Source of the DNA: Rhizobium sp. G21
GTDB taxonomy: Bacteria > Pseudomonadota > Alphaproteobacteria > Rhizobiales > Rhizobiaceae
Length of the DNA: 64,000 bases
Direction of reading: 5' to 3'
Assembly (NCBI RefSeq): GCF_014158035.1
Contig: NZ_JACFXW010000001.1
Span: 3,760,001 to 3,824,000 of the forward strand
This document shows, in pieces, positions 48,424 through 57,710 of this stretch. Within the stretch, counting starts at the first letter, position 1. Each line of letters starts with the position of its first letter. A model generated the notes under the pieces. It saw nothing but the letters and a program-made list of their open reading frames with translations, was not told where the DNA came from and searched no databases. Position numbers and translations under genes: made by a program.

Positions 48424-50097
48424 TCACGCCGCGACGAGCTCTCCTTTGTCCACCTCCTCGATGATCGCGGCGGAAATGACCTGACCGATATCGCGCGCGC
48501 TGGTGATCCCCTGAACGAAGGGCAGTTTGTGCAGAAGAAAGGCGATCGAGCCGCAATAGAGCCTGTTGGTGAGGGGGCGTTCGAAGATCGGCCGAAAAGC
48601 CCCGTCGAGGTCCACGCCGCCCGTGCGGCGGATCGCGCCGTCGTCGCCTTCCGATAGGAGATCGGCGACCCTGCTCGACGCCTTGCGGATCACGCCCTGT
48701 TGGCGGAGCGTCGGGAAGGGCATGTCGCGCGCCGAAAGCGGATGTTGGCCTGTGGCGTCGATAAAGGCGTCGAAGGCGAGCCTCTCTTCGCCGACGGCGA
48801 CCACGGCGCCGCGCGCGACCGATGCATTGTCGATTTCGCTTTCGTCGCCCAGCGCGATCACGGTCAGCTTGCCCGCGCGGCGCAGGGCCAGCAAGCGGCG
48901 GATGGAATCGTGCGGCACGGTGGCGTAGTCGTCGACGAACAGGGTCTTGAAATATTTGTGGAAGCGGTCGAGGTCCTGGTCGTGCAGGTGAGGAATGGCT
49001 CTTGCGATCACCTCGTGCATGCGCAGGATCGCATAGCGCCATTCGACGACATGCCTGTTCGCCTTGTTGGCTTCGGCTTCCGCGAGATTCATCGCAGCCC
49101 AGACGAAGGGATCCGACGACTCGCGCGCTCCAAAATAAGCGGCGCCGATCGTCTCAACCGTTTGCAGCGACAGGCCGATCGCGGCGGCGTAGGCGGGATC
49201 GCAGGCGGCGAGCTCGCGCTTGAAAAGATCGAAGACCGCGTCCAGCAGATCGTGTCTTCGCGTTTCGACAAGATGGTCAACCGCTTCCGGCGTGCAGATG
49301 TCGAGGGGGCGGTATGGAAATTCGCAATAGAAATCGGCTTCCGGCAGGACGCCCTTGCGCGACATCATCGTCACCGTAAGCGCGTCCGAACCGGGCGAGG
49401 GCGCATATTGCAAGACACCGGCCTCATCGAGAAGGAAGCCGCCATGGCGGGTGGCGATGGTGACCAGCGCATCGATGGCGCTCAAGGACGTGCCCAATAT
49501 GCCGACCTTGCAGGCCGGGATCGTCTTCAGGATCGGCGCCGGCCAGGGCGAGACGAAATAGCCGGGCTTGATCTCGGTCGTCTCCGGCCAGTCGTGACCG
49601 GTCGCCATCACCACATGGTCGAAGACGAAATTTTCTTGCGCGCCGTCTTGGTCTTCGACGAGGAGGCGGATCTCACTCTCATGGAGCTCGATATCGACGA
49701 CGTCGCGTCCGCCCTCCACCACGATGTCGTGGCCCCGCGCCGCGCCGGCGACGAGAAGCTGATCGAACTGGGCCTTGAAATAGTCGCCGAGCACGACGCG
49801 CGGGTAGAATTCCCGCACATCGATGGCGTCGCGTCGAACGCCCAGCTCGGCGAGCGTCGCATCCGACTGTCGTCCGAGCCAGTCGACCAGCGTTTCGCAG
49901 ACCGGCGGAAGTTCGATGCTGGCGATGTTCGACAGCATGGCGCGATCATTCATATCTGGATGATAGGGCGTTCCCTTGCCCGGTTCGCTTTCTCGTTCGA
50001 AGATGGTGATCCTGATCGGTCTCTGGCCGGCGACGAGGCCCTTTAGCGTATAGATCCCGGTCGGACCGGAGCCGATAATGGCGACGGAAGTAATCAT
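48424..50097 (-). CDS. FAD/NAD(P)-binding protein (NAD_binding_9 type)
   Basis: 557 residues. N-terminal SVAIIGSGPTGIYTLKGLV and FERESEPGKGTPYHPD are the signature of the FAD-NAD(P)-binding domain family that includes YdhS-like proteins; later DHVVMATGHDWPE, KVGILGTSLSAIDALVTIA and AFIDATGQHPLSARD are nucleotide-contact motifs. Such proteins are found next to uptake or siderophore genes, but the substrate is not known. Start at ATG 50097 preferred on family fit; no strong RBS. Same strand as the ABC importer genes that follow upstream, 104 bases apart. Confidence 0.85.
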   Translation of the reverse strand: MITSVAIIGSGPTGIYTLKGLVAGQRPIRITIFERESEPGKGTPYHPDMNDRAMLSNIASIELPPVCETLVDWLGRQSDATLAELGVRRDAIDVREFYPRVVLGDYFKAQFDQLLVAGAARGHDIVVEGGRDVVDIELHESEIRLLVEDQDGAQENFVFDHVVMATGHDWPETTEIKPGYFVSPWPAPILKTIPACKVGILGTSLSAIDALVTIATRHGGFLLDEAGVLQYAPSPGSDALTVTMMSRKGVLPEADFYCEFPYRPLDICTPEAVDHLVETRRHDLLDAVFDLFKRELAACDPAYAAAIGLSLQTVETIGAAYFGARESSDPFVWAAMNLAEAEANKANRHVVEWRYAILRMHEVIARAIPHLHDQDLDRFHKYFKTLFVDDYATVPHDSIRRLLALRRAGKLTVIALGDESEIDNASVARGAVVAVGEERLAFDAFIDATGQHPLSARDMPFPTLRQQGVIRKASSRVADLLSEGDDGAIRRTGGVDLDGAFRPIFERPLTNRLYCGSIAFLLHKLPFVQGITSARDIGQVISAAIIEEVDKGELVAA

Positions 50098-50201
50098 AAC
50101 GAAAAACATGCCTGATTTCGGCGGAATTGCCTCGATCGCACAATGTCGCGGGCCGCACTAAGTTCCGTGCGAAGCATCTATGCGATCGCCGTCGACGAGG
50201 C

Positions 50202-50840
50202 TCAAAGGCCGATCCGCACGCCGCCCGCGGCAATGGCGTCCGCGTCGTCATGGGTGACCAACAACACCGGCAGTCGGTTGCGGCGAGCATGCGCGAAGAC
50301 GAAACTCCTGAATTCGTCGCGCAAGCTGCTGTCGAGTTTGGAAAAGGGTTCGTCCAGGAGCAATGCTTCGGGCGCGGCCAGAAGCGTTCGCATCAGCGCC
50401 ACACGCGCCCTCTGGCCTCCCGAAAGCGTGGACGGATCGCGATCGATGAAGCCATCGAGGCCGGCGGCTTCGAGCGCAGTCTGGACATGCTTCCTGCGCT
50501 CCGCGCCGCCGCGTATGTCCTGCCGCAGCCCGAAGGCGAGGTTGTCGCCCACCGACAGATGCGGAAAGAGCAGGTCGTCCTGAAACAGGATGCCGATCCT
50601 GCGTTTCTCGGCAGGGATCTTCGTCAAGTCGCGATCACCGATCAGGATGCGGCCATCGGCGCGGAACGCGCGATCGAGGTGACCGCCGATGAAGGCGAGC
50701 AGGGTCGACTTGCCGATGCCGCTCGGGCCCGTCACCGTCGCAATCTCCCCGGGCGCGACAGTCAGATCGAGCGGAGCGATCAATGATTGCGAACCATTGC
50801 GCAGGCCGATGGCGACATGTTGGAGGATGAGCGGCTTCAA
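50202..50840 (-). CDS. ynjD: YnjD-type ABC transporter ATP-binding protein
   Basis: 212-residue ATPase. Walker A GPSGIGKST, Q-loop FQDDLLFPHL, signature LSGGQRARVALMR, Walker B ALLLDEPFSKLD and H-loop VTHDD are complete. Short size without a regulatory extension matches YnjD. The ATG overlaps the stop of the permease gene (ATGA). It would power import through the two permease parts encoded just upstream. Substrate of this importer type is not established; thiamine- or metal-type guesses rest on distant similarity only. Confidence 0.9.
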   Translation of the reverse strand: MKPLILQHVAIGLRNGSQSLIAPLDLTVAPGEIATVTGPSGIGKSTLLAFIGGHLDRAFRADGRILIGDRDLTKIPAEKRRIGILFQDDLLFPHLSVGDNLAFGLRQDIRGGAERRKHVQTALEAAGLDGFIDRDPSTLSGGQRARVALMRTLLAAPEALLLDEPFSKLDSSLRDEFRSFVFAHARRNRLPVLLVTHDDADAIAAGGVRIGL

Positions 50841-51649
50841 CTGGCGTCTCCATTCAGATCGCGACGGTTTGAAAACAGCCGGCGCGGCAAACCCAATGCG
50901 GCGGCATAAGCCAGCATCGGCAGCAATGCCTGCAGAAAGGCGTAGACGCCGACGATGCGACGGTCACCGCCGGACGACAAGGTCACCGCCTCGGTGGTCA
51001 ATGTGCTGATGCGGCCCGCCCCGAGGAAAAGCGTCGGCAGATACAGGGCGACGCTCACGGAGAAACCGATGGCTGTCGCCGCCAGCAGCGGCCGCAGGAG
51101 CAGCGGCAATTTGACCAGGATCAGCGTCCGCATCGGCGAAACGCCGAGCGCGGCGGCGGCGCGGGCGTAGCGCGGGTCGAGCGCTCGCCAGGGATCGCCG
51201 AGGGCGAGCATGATGTAGGGAAACACGAACAGCACATGGCCCCATAGCACCGAGGCCCAGAGGCCATCGAGCCCGACCTGGAGCGAAACGACCTGCAGAC
51301 CGTAGAGAAAGGCGATCTGCGGCGCCATCAGAGGAAGATAGATCAACGCTGTGGCGGCGGCCGGCAGCCTGCGGCCGCTGCGGTCCTCCCCTTCGAGCCA
51401 CAGGATCGCCGCGACGGCCGAGATCAGCGTGGACAGTATCCCGAGCAGAACGGTGTCGAGAAGCGCCGAGGACCAGCCGGCGGCCGAGCGGCTCCAGCCC
51501 GTCAGCGACCAGGCGGACGGCAGGCTGTCGGGAAAGGTCCAGCGCCAGGCCACAGACCAGACGAACAGCGAAACGATCGCCGACAATCCGACGGCCATCA
51601 GCGTCGCCGCGGCCACTGACGCCAGCCGGATCAGCGGCTCGCTTCGCAT
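50837..51649 (-). CDS. ynjC: ABC importer permease, C-terminal half of YnjC type
   Basis: 270 residues with six hydrophobic segments and the permease EAA-like loop ARAAAALGVSPMRTLILVKLP before the fifth. It begins MRSEPLIRLASVAAATLMAVG; the ATG at 51649 lies inside the end of the upstream permease frame (19-base overlap). In E. coli YnjC is a single protein with both halves. Here they are either two coupled genes or one gene cut by a further frame error. Confidence 0.82.
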   Translation of the reverse strand: MRSEPLIRLASVAAATLMAVGLSAIVSLFVWSVAWRWTFPDSLPSAWSLTGWSRSAAGWSSALLDTVLLGILSTLISAVAAILWLEGEDRSGRRLPAAATALIYLPLMAPQIAFLYGLQVVSLQVGLDGLWASVLWGHVLFVFPYIMLALGDPWRALDPRYARAAAALGVSPMRTLILVKLPLLLRPLLAATAIGFSVSVALYLPTLFLGAGRISTLTTEAVTLSSGGDRRIVGVYAFLQALLPMLAYAAALGLPRRLFSNRRDLNGDAS

Positions 51650-52544
51650 CCCCGGCCGCCGCGGCGGACGACCCATCGCCCGATCGCGCCGACGAGGTGT
51701 TCGCCGGTCCACCAGACCAGGACGCCGCCGGCCACGACGCCGATCTGCAGGATGGCGGCGGCGGCGGCCGGCAGCAGGAGATCGACGTCGGCGGCCGTGA
51801 ACCAACGCATCGCGGCGACCGAGAGGACGGGGGATTGGACGGGCCGAGGATGATGGCGACGTCGACCACCGACAGCGTGAAAGCCAGAACCGCATAGACC
51901 GACAGCCGGATCTGCCGGTAGACCTGCGGAAAGACGACCTTGATCCAGACGACGCCGCGGCCGTAGCCGAGCGCGCGCGCCATGGCGATCTGCTGGCGGA
52001 CGGCGATCTGGTCGAGGGCCGCGACGATGACCAGCAGGAAGAAAGGGATCTCCTTGATCATCAGTCCGAAGATCAGCGCCCAACCGGCCGGATCGTGGAT
52101 CGTGGTCGCCTGGGGCGGGGTCGTCCAGCCGGTGGCCCAGGGGCTGACGATACGGACCAGCCATCCGGACGGCGCGATCAGGAACGCGACCCCGATGGCG
52201 AGCGCCGCATGCGGCGCGGCGAGCAGGGGCGCGAGCAGCCGTTCTGCGCGTCGCGCCGCGATCCGCCCATGCATCGACGCGCAGAAAGCCACAGCGAAAG
52301 CGAGCGACAGCGCCGTCGAGACAAATCCGACGAAGAGGGTGAGCCGCAGGCTCGTCCCCACTCCCGGCAATGCGAAGAGCGTCCTCCAGGCGTCGAGATT
52401 TGGCGTCATGGCGCCGATGGCCGGCAAAATGCCGAAAGCGGGCATCATCGTCTGCCACAGGCCGAGCAGGATCGGCGTGACGATCCCGAGAAACGCCAGC
52501 GCCACGGAGAAATACTGCAGGGCGGTTCCCGGACGGATGCTCAT
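51631..52544 (-). CDS. ynjC: ABC importer permease, N-terminal half of YnjC type (one frame change)
   Basis: About 304 residues with six hydrophobic segments. GTSLRLTLFVGFVSTALSLA and the EAA-like loop QQIAMARALGYGRGVVWIKV are binding-protein-dependent permease features. One C is missing in the run at about 51830-51834; repair gives GPSNPPVLSVAAMRWFTAAD and a last membrane segment AAAAAILQIGVVAGGVLVWW. The ATG overlaps the stop of the binding-protein gene (ATGA). Confidence 0.82.
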
Positions 52545-53735
52545 TTCGTGTAGCGTCTGGCCCATTCTTCGGTCAGCCGCGTCATCCAGGACGCATGCGG
52601 CTCCAGCAATGTGCGGCCGAGATCCTCATTGCGAGGGAGCGCCGGCGATGTCGGCAAGGCTGTGAAGAGGGCCTTTTCCTCGTCTCCGAGTTTGCGTGTG
52701 TCGAGAACCGAAAAACTGCCGAGCACGTCGATATTCTGGGCATGAGCCTGGGTTTCCGGCTCGAGCAGGAAATTGGCCACCACCTTGGCGCCTTCCTTGT
52801 TGGCGGCGTTGAAGGGAATGGCGACGAAGCTGATATTGCCGATCGCGCCGCCATCGAGCGCATAGGTGCGAACCGAGTCCGGCAAGCGGCCTTCGGCGAT
52901 CGCGGCGGCGGCGCTGGCGGGGTCGAACGACATGGAAATATCGATTTCTCCGTCGTTGAGCAGCTGCTGCTGAGCCGATTCATTGGCGGGAAAAGTGTCC
53001 CCGTTCCTCCAGAGCTGCGGCCGGAGCTCATCGTACCACGCCCATAGAGGGGCGGTCGCCGCATTGAAATCGGCGTCGGTCGCCGGCGCCTGCAGCACCG
53101 CGGGATCGGGAGCCAACTCGATCAGCGCCTGTTTGAGAAAGGTCGCGCCCATAAAATTGCTGACGTCGGGATGGGTGAAGCGGCCGGGATTCTGCCTCGC
53201 CCAGGCGAGGAGCGCCGTCATCGATTTCGGCGGCTGCGCAAGTCGCGCCGAATCGTAGTTGAAGACGAATTTGGCGAGCCGCCACGGCGACTCGTAGCCC
53301 TCGACCGGCACGGTGAAATCGACCGAGGCCGCCGAGGCGGGGCTCAGGTCGAGAAACCGCGCATTCGGAAGTTCGGCAACGAAGGGTCCGTGCAGCAGTC
53401 CCTTTTCCTTCATCGACAGAAAATTGGGCCCGTTGATCCAGATGAGATCGACGGAGCCGCCGTCTTCTTTGCCGGCCGCCTTTTCAGCGATCACCCGAGT
53501 GACCTTCGGCGGTGTCGGTGAGCTTGACCTGCCGGATCGAAACGCCGTAACGCGCCTGCACCTGTTCTCCCGCCCAGGCGATGAAGGCGTTGGTGCGTTC
53601 GTCGCCGCCCCAGGCGTTCCAGTAGACGGTCTGTCCCCTGGCCTTGTCGAGGGTTTCGTTCCAGGCATCGGCCGCAAACGCGGTCGGAGACAGGATGCTC
53701 AGTCCGAGGGCAGCGATCAGTGGCAATGTCCGCAT
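52541..53735 (-). CDS. ynjB: YnjB-type ABC substrate-binding protein (one frame change)
   Basis: About 397 residues, periplasmic. Signal peptide MRTLPLIAALGLSILSPTAFA, then QTVYWNAWGGDERTNAFIAW at the mature start and DLIWINGPNFLSMKEKGLL, as in YnjB. Removing one G near 53503 joins the frames (TDTAEVTRVIAEKAAG). The C-terminal part (FVAIPFNAANKEGAKVVANF) is intact. GGAG before the ATG. First gene of the importer set. Confidence 0.88.
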
Positions 53736-53832
53736 GGGTTCTCCTTGACGGGGCTGGACGCGCGAAGGGCCGCGTCATGTCGTTTGGCGTTGGCCGAAGC
53801 CGGATTATTACAGTCGTCTTGGTCCGACGCGA

Positions 53833-54438
53833 TCACGAAAACGCCGTCCAGCCCTGACGCCACCGGGTCAGCGTCGTGATCAGGCAAAGCGCGGCAAAGA
53901 CGAAGGCCAGGATGGGAAAAAGGTTCGGCCAGATGCACATGGCGACGAACAGGCCGACCGTCTCGGCGCCTTCCGTCAGCCCGCCCAGGTAATAGAGACC
54001 TTTCTGCGGATAGTCGTTCGACGACATGCCGCGTCTGGCGGCGATGCTGGAGAACGCCAGGAAGCTCGATCCCGTTCCGACGAAAGCCGCGATCAGGGTT
54101 GCCGCGGCGAGCGCGTTCGCGGCGGGATCGGCCCAGGCGAAGGCGAGCGGCACCAAGGCGTAGAAGGCGAAGTCCAGAGCGATGTCCAGAAAGGCCCCGC
54201 GATCGGTGGGCGCTCCCATGCGGGCGACGGCTCCGTCGAGACCGTCGAAAAGCCGGTTCGCAGCGATGAAGGCGAGACCGGCCCCAAAATATCCCAGCCC
54301 GATCATCGGCAATGAGACGAGGCCCAGGCCGAAACCCGCAATCGACAGCTGGTCCGCCGTCACGCCGCGCAGGCGCAGCCAGCCGGCGACAGGCCGGAGG
54401 ATCGATTTCTGCACGGGTAAAATATGTCGGTCGAACAT
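53833..54438 (-). CDS. ynjF: CDP-alcohol phosphatidyltransferase, YnjF type
   Basis: 201-residue inner-membrane protein with six hydrophobic segments. The family signature D-G-x2-A-R-x8-G-x3-D-x3-D is present (DGLDGAVARMG, then DRGAFLDIALD). It transfers a phosphoalcohol onto a CDP-lipid or similar acceptor; the substrate is unknown. In E. coli ynjF is next to the ynjBCD importer genes, and the same neighbours occur here, upstream of ynjB by 97 bases. Confidence 0.88.
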   Translation of the reverse strand: MFDRHILPVQKSILRPVAGWLRLRGVTADQLSIAGFGLGLVSLPMIGLGYFGAGLAFIAANRLFDGLDGAVARMGAPTDRGAFLDIALDFAFYALVPLAFAWADPAANALAAATLIAAFVGTGSSFLAFSSIAARRGMSSNDYPQKGLYYLGGLTEGAETVGLFVAMCIWPNLFPILAFVFAALCLITTLTRWRQGWTAFS

Positions 54439-54481
54439 TCCTGGTCCTCGAAGCGCGCGTCGGCTCTTGATACGCGCCTTT

Positions 54482-55291
54482 CTAGCGCTTGGCGTTCAGT
54501 CGCCAGTCATATTTCAGGAAGCCTATTTTCAGCCGATCCTCGGCGAGGCGTTTCTCAACGTCGCCGTCCAGGCCGAGCGGTCCGGCATAGGTCGCCAGAA
54601 ATGCGGAGAGGCTGTCGGCGCCGCGAAACCCTTTCTCGAAGTCTTCCCGATACCATTTGAAGATCGGCGACACGTCGAGCCTGTCGCCGTTCAACCGGTT
54701 GCGGCTGCGGTCCGACAGAAAGAGAATCGTCTGCTCCTCCAACTGGCTGTCGAGCCGATCGCCGGAATATGCTTCGGTCCGCAAGGCTGGGCAACCGATG
54801 CTGGCGCAATTGACCGCGAAATGGATCCGCGGATCGTCGTAGCGCCCCGAGCCGCGAATGAGCCGATGCTCGATGTCGTCCAGGGAGCGCTCGCTTCCGA
54901 ACAGCTTCACGAAATCCTTGCGCCATGGCGACGACAGCAGCGTGCCGAGATCCTTGATGGACGCGATGTCGGGATAGGCTTTCGCCACGAGGTCGATCGT
55001 CGCGGCGTTGTAGACGTTGATCAGGAAAGCCAGCTGATCCGTCTTCGGCCATGCGTCGAAGGCCTTGCGGTCCACGGCCGCGGCGTCTTCGAGATAGGAC
55101 GACAACGTCGACTGCAAGCCCTTGATCGCCGCGTAATCCACCACGGTGGAACGGCCGCCGTCCTGGCTCGAAACGGTGCGCTCGAGCAGGCCGTTCAGGA
55201 GCGAATGGTCGAAACTCTCCGCCCGCGCAAGCGTGCCGGCCATTGCGAGGATCAGGGCGATGAATGTCCGGACGAACCGCGTCATGGTCAT
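54482..55291 (-). CDS. DUF547 family secreted protein
   Basis: 269 residues. Signal peptide MTMTRFVRTFIALILAMAGTLARA, then the DUF547 core: DQLAFLINVYNAATI, YDDPRIHFAVNCASIGCPAL with the conserved His and two Cys, and SPIFKWYREDFEKGF. A papain-like fold has been suggested for the family; activity is unknown. The frame is open into the upstream flavoprotein only because one base is missing there. The true start (ATG 55291) overlaps the repaired stop of that gene (ATGA). Confidence 0.87.
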   Translation of the reverse strand: MTMTRFVRTFIALILAMAGTLARAESFDHSLLNGLLERTVSSQDGGRSTVVDYAAIKGLQSTLSSYLEDAAAVDRKAFDAWPKTDQLAFLINVYNAATIDLVAKAYPDIASIKDLGTLLSSPWRKDFVKLFGSERSLDDIEHRLIRGSGRYDDPRIHFAVNCASIGCPALRTEAYSGDRLDSQLEEQTILFLSDRSRNRLNGDRLDVSPIFKWYREDFEKGFRGADSLSAFLATYAGPLGLDGDVEKRLAEDRLKIGFLKYDWRLNAKR

Positions 55292-57445
55292 GCCCCGCGC
55301 CTCCAGGCGTGAAACCACTCCAGGAACCTCAGCGTCCGGGGAGACATGCGCTTTTCTCCATTCTCCGGCCGCGTATTTGGCGGCTTCCGAAAAGGTCGGA
55401 TAAGTATGGATCGTGCCCAGAATCCGGTTGAGCCCCAGCCCGTGTTTCATGGCCAAAACATATTCGGCCAGAAGATCGCCGGCATGTTCGCCGACGATCG
55501 TGACGCCGAGAATCCGGTCCTTGCCCGGCGCCGTCAGCACCTTGACGAAGCCTCTGGCGGCGCTGTCAGCGACGGCCCGGTCGAGTTCGGCCATATCGTA
55601 GCGGACCACTTCATAGGCGATGTTCTGTTCACGGGCCTCCTGCTCGTTGAGGCCGACGCGGGCCACTTCCGGATCGATGAAGGTGGCCCAGGGAACGACG
55701 CGATAATCGGCGCGAAATTTACGAACGATCCCAAACAGCGCATTGACCGAGGCGTACCAGGCCTGATGTGAGGCCGTATGGGTAAACTGGTAAGGTCCGG
55801 CCACGTCGCCGGCGGCGAGGATATTGGGGAAGCGTGTTTGCATGAAACCGTTGGTGACGACGGTGCGTCCCACCGGAATACCCAGCTCCTCCAGTCCAAA
55901 GCCGGCGAGGCGCGGCGCGCGACCGACGGCGCAGACGAGCATATCGAAGCCGATACGCTTCTCGGCCCCGTTCTGTTCGACCTGGATGACGCGTGAGCCG
56001 TCGGCCTCGCGCGACACGGCGAGCGCCTTGTGACCGGTCAGGATCTCGACGCCGTCCGCTTCCAGCGCCCGTCCCGCACAGAGCGCAACGTCTTCGTCCT
56101 CGCGGATCAGGATGCGCGGCGCCATCTCGACCTGGGTCACATGCGATCCCAGCCGGGCCAGCGCCTGCGCCAGTTCGACGCCGATCGGTCCGCCTCCGAG
56201 CACCACTACGCGGCGCGGCGCCTGTTCGAGCGCGGCGAGATGATCCCACAACGTGTCAGAAGTCAGATAGCCGCTGTCCTCAATCCCGGGGAGCGGCGGC
56301 GTGAAGGGAGCGGCGCCGGTTGCGATGATGATCGATCGCGTCGTCAGCGTCGTCTTGCCGCCGTCCGCGCGCGCGATTTCGACCGTCCATGGATCGACGA
56401 TGCGCGCGCGCCCTTCGATCACGTCCACGCCCAGCGCCGTATAGCGCTCGATGCTGTCATGGGGTTCGATGGCGCGGATCACGGCGCGGATGCGCGCCAT
56501 GATCGACCGGAAGTCGATGTCGGGGGTCGTCGCGGCCAGTCCGTAGCGATCGGCGTGGCGCATCTGGTGGGCGAGCCTGGCGCTCCGGATCAGCGCCTTG
56601 CTCGGCACGCATCCATAATTCAGGCAATCGCCGCCCATCTTATGGCTCTCGACGAGCGTGACCCGGGCCTTGACCGCGGCGGCGATGTAGGCGCTGACCA
56701 ATCCCGCCGCGCCTGCGCCGATGACGACGAGATTTCGGTCGAACGCGGCGGGTTTCCTCCATCGGCTATACAGCCTGCGACGCTGCCACAAACCCACGGC
56801 GATTTTCGCCAACCACGGAAACAGGGCGAGCAGGACGAAGGACCCGATCAGTCCGGGCGACAGGATTCCGGCGAGATCCGTCAACCGGGCGATCTGCGTG
56901 CCGGCATTGACGTAGACCAGCGTCGCGGGCAGCATGCCGAGCTGGCTGACCCAGTAGAATGTCCGGGTTTTGATCGGCGTAAGGCCCATCAGAAGGTTGA
57001 CCAGGAAGAACGGCAGGATCGGTATCAGCCGCAGGGTGAACAGATAAAAGCCGCCGTCGCGCGCCATGCCGCTATTGACCGCATCCAGCCGGTTGCCGAA
57101 CCGGGCCTGCACGGATTGCCGCAGCAAATAGCGCGATGTCAGGAAGGCGAGCGTCGCGCCGAGGCTGGAGGCGAACGACACGAGAAGGCTGCCATAGACC
57201 AGACCGAACAGCGCCCCGGCGGCGATCGTCATCAAGGAGGCGAGGGGCAGCGACAGCGCCGTCACTGCGGTGTAGATCAGAAAGAAGATGATTGCGGCGG
57301 CGATGGGCGACTGTTCCTTCCAGGCCGAGAGAACGCCGAGATTGCGCTTCAAATCCTCCAATGAGGCGCCGTCGCGGAGCACCACCGCGCCGCAGACGAT
57401 TGCGGCCAGGACAACAATGGCCAGGACGGATTTTCGGTTCATCAT
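55288..57445 (-). CDS. TVP38/TMEM64 membrane domain fused to mercuric-reductase-like flavoprotein (one frame change)
   Basis: About 719 residues. Residues 1-230: six membrane segments of the TVP38/SNARE-associated (DedA-like) type, with FTLRLIPILPFFLVNLLMG. Residues 235-715: class I disulfide oxidoreductase with FAD motif VIGAGAAGLVSAYIAA, redox disulfide GGDCLNYGCVPSK, NAD motif GGGPIGVELAQALAR and the His-Glu dyad region IHTYPTFSEA. No N-terminal metal-binding domain and no C-terminal Cys pair, so mercury reduction is unlikely. One C missing at 55338-55341 hides the natural end, RTLRFLEWFHAWRRGA. Start ATG 57445 or 57442. Confidence 0.87.
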
Positions 57446-57710
57446 GCGCAAGACCCCCGAGCCGCTTTCGGAATAGAGGGCGCGATTGGACGAAGAGCAA
57501 TCGGCGCATCGCCCGGTGCGCGTGACGTCCTGACGTCTTCGGCCAGCGGCTCCCCGCCCGCATCGTCCGCCGCGTCGGGGTCGGAGAATTCAGTGCTTTC
57601 CGATAAAGCGCCGTCACTCGGGCCTGCTGCTTTGCGCAATGACGTTTCCCTTGTCTCCTGAGCTGCGATCACGATGCCACAAATGGCCGCGCAAGTGGAA
57701 TGGGTCGCGT

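Noticed and set aside
55288..57445. Mercuric reductase (merA)
   Set aside because: It has the flavin disulfide core but lacks the N-terminal metal-binding domain and C-terminal Cys pair, and no other mer genes are nearby.
54482..57451. Three-domain TVP38-flavoprotein-DUF547 fusion protein
   Set aside because: An internal signal peptide and a one-base repair giving a natural flavoprotein C-terminus show two overlapping genes.
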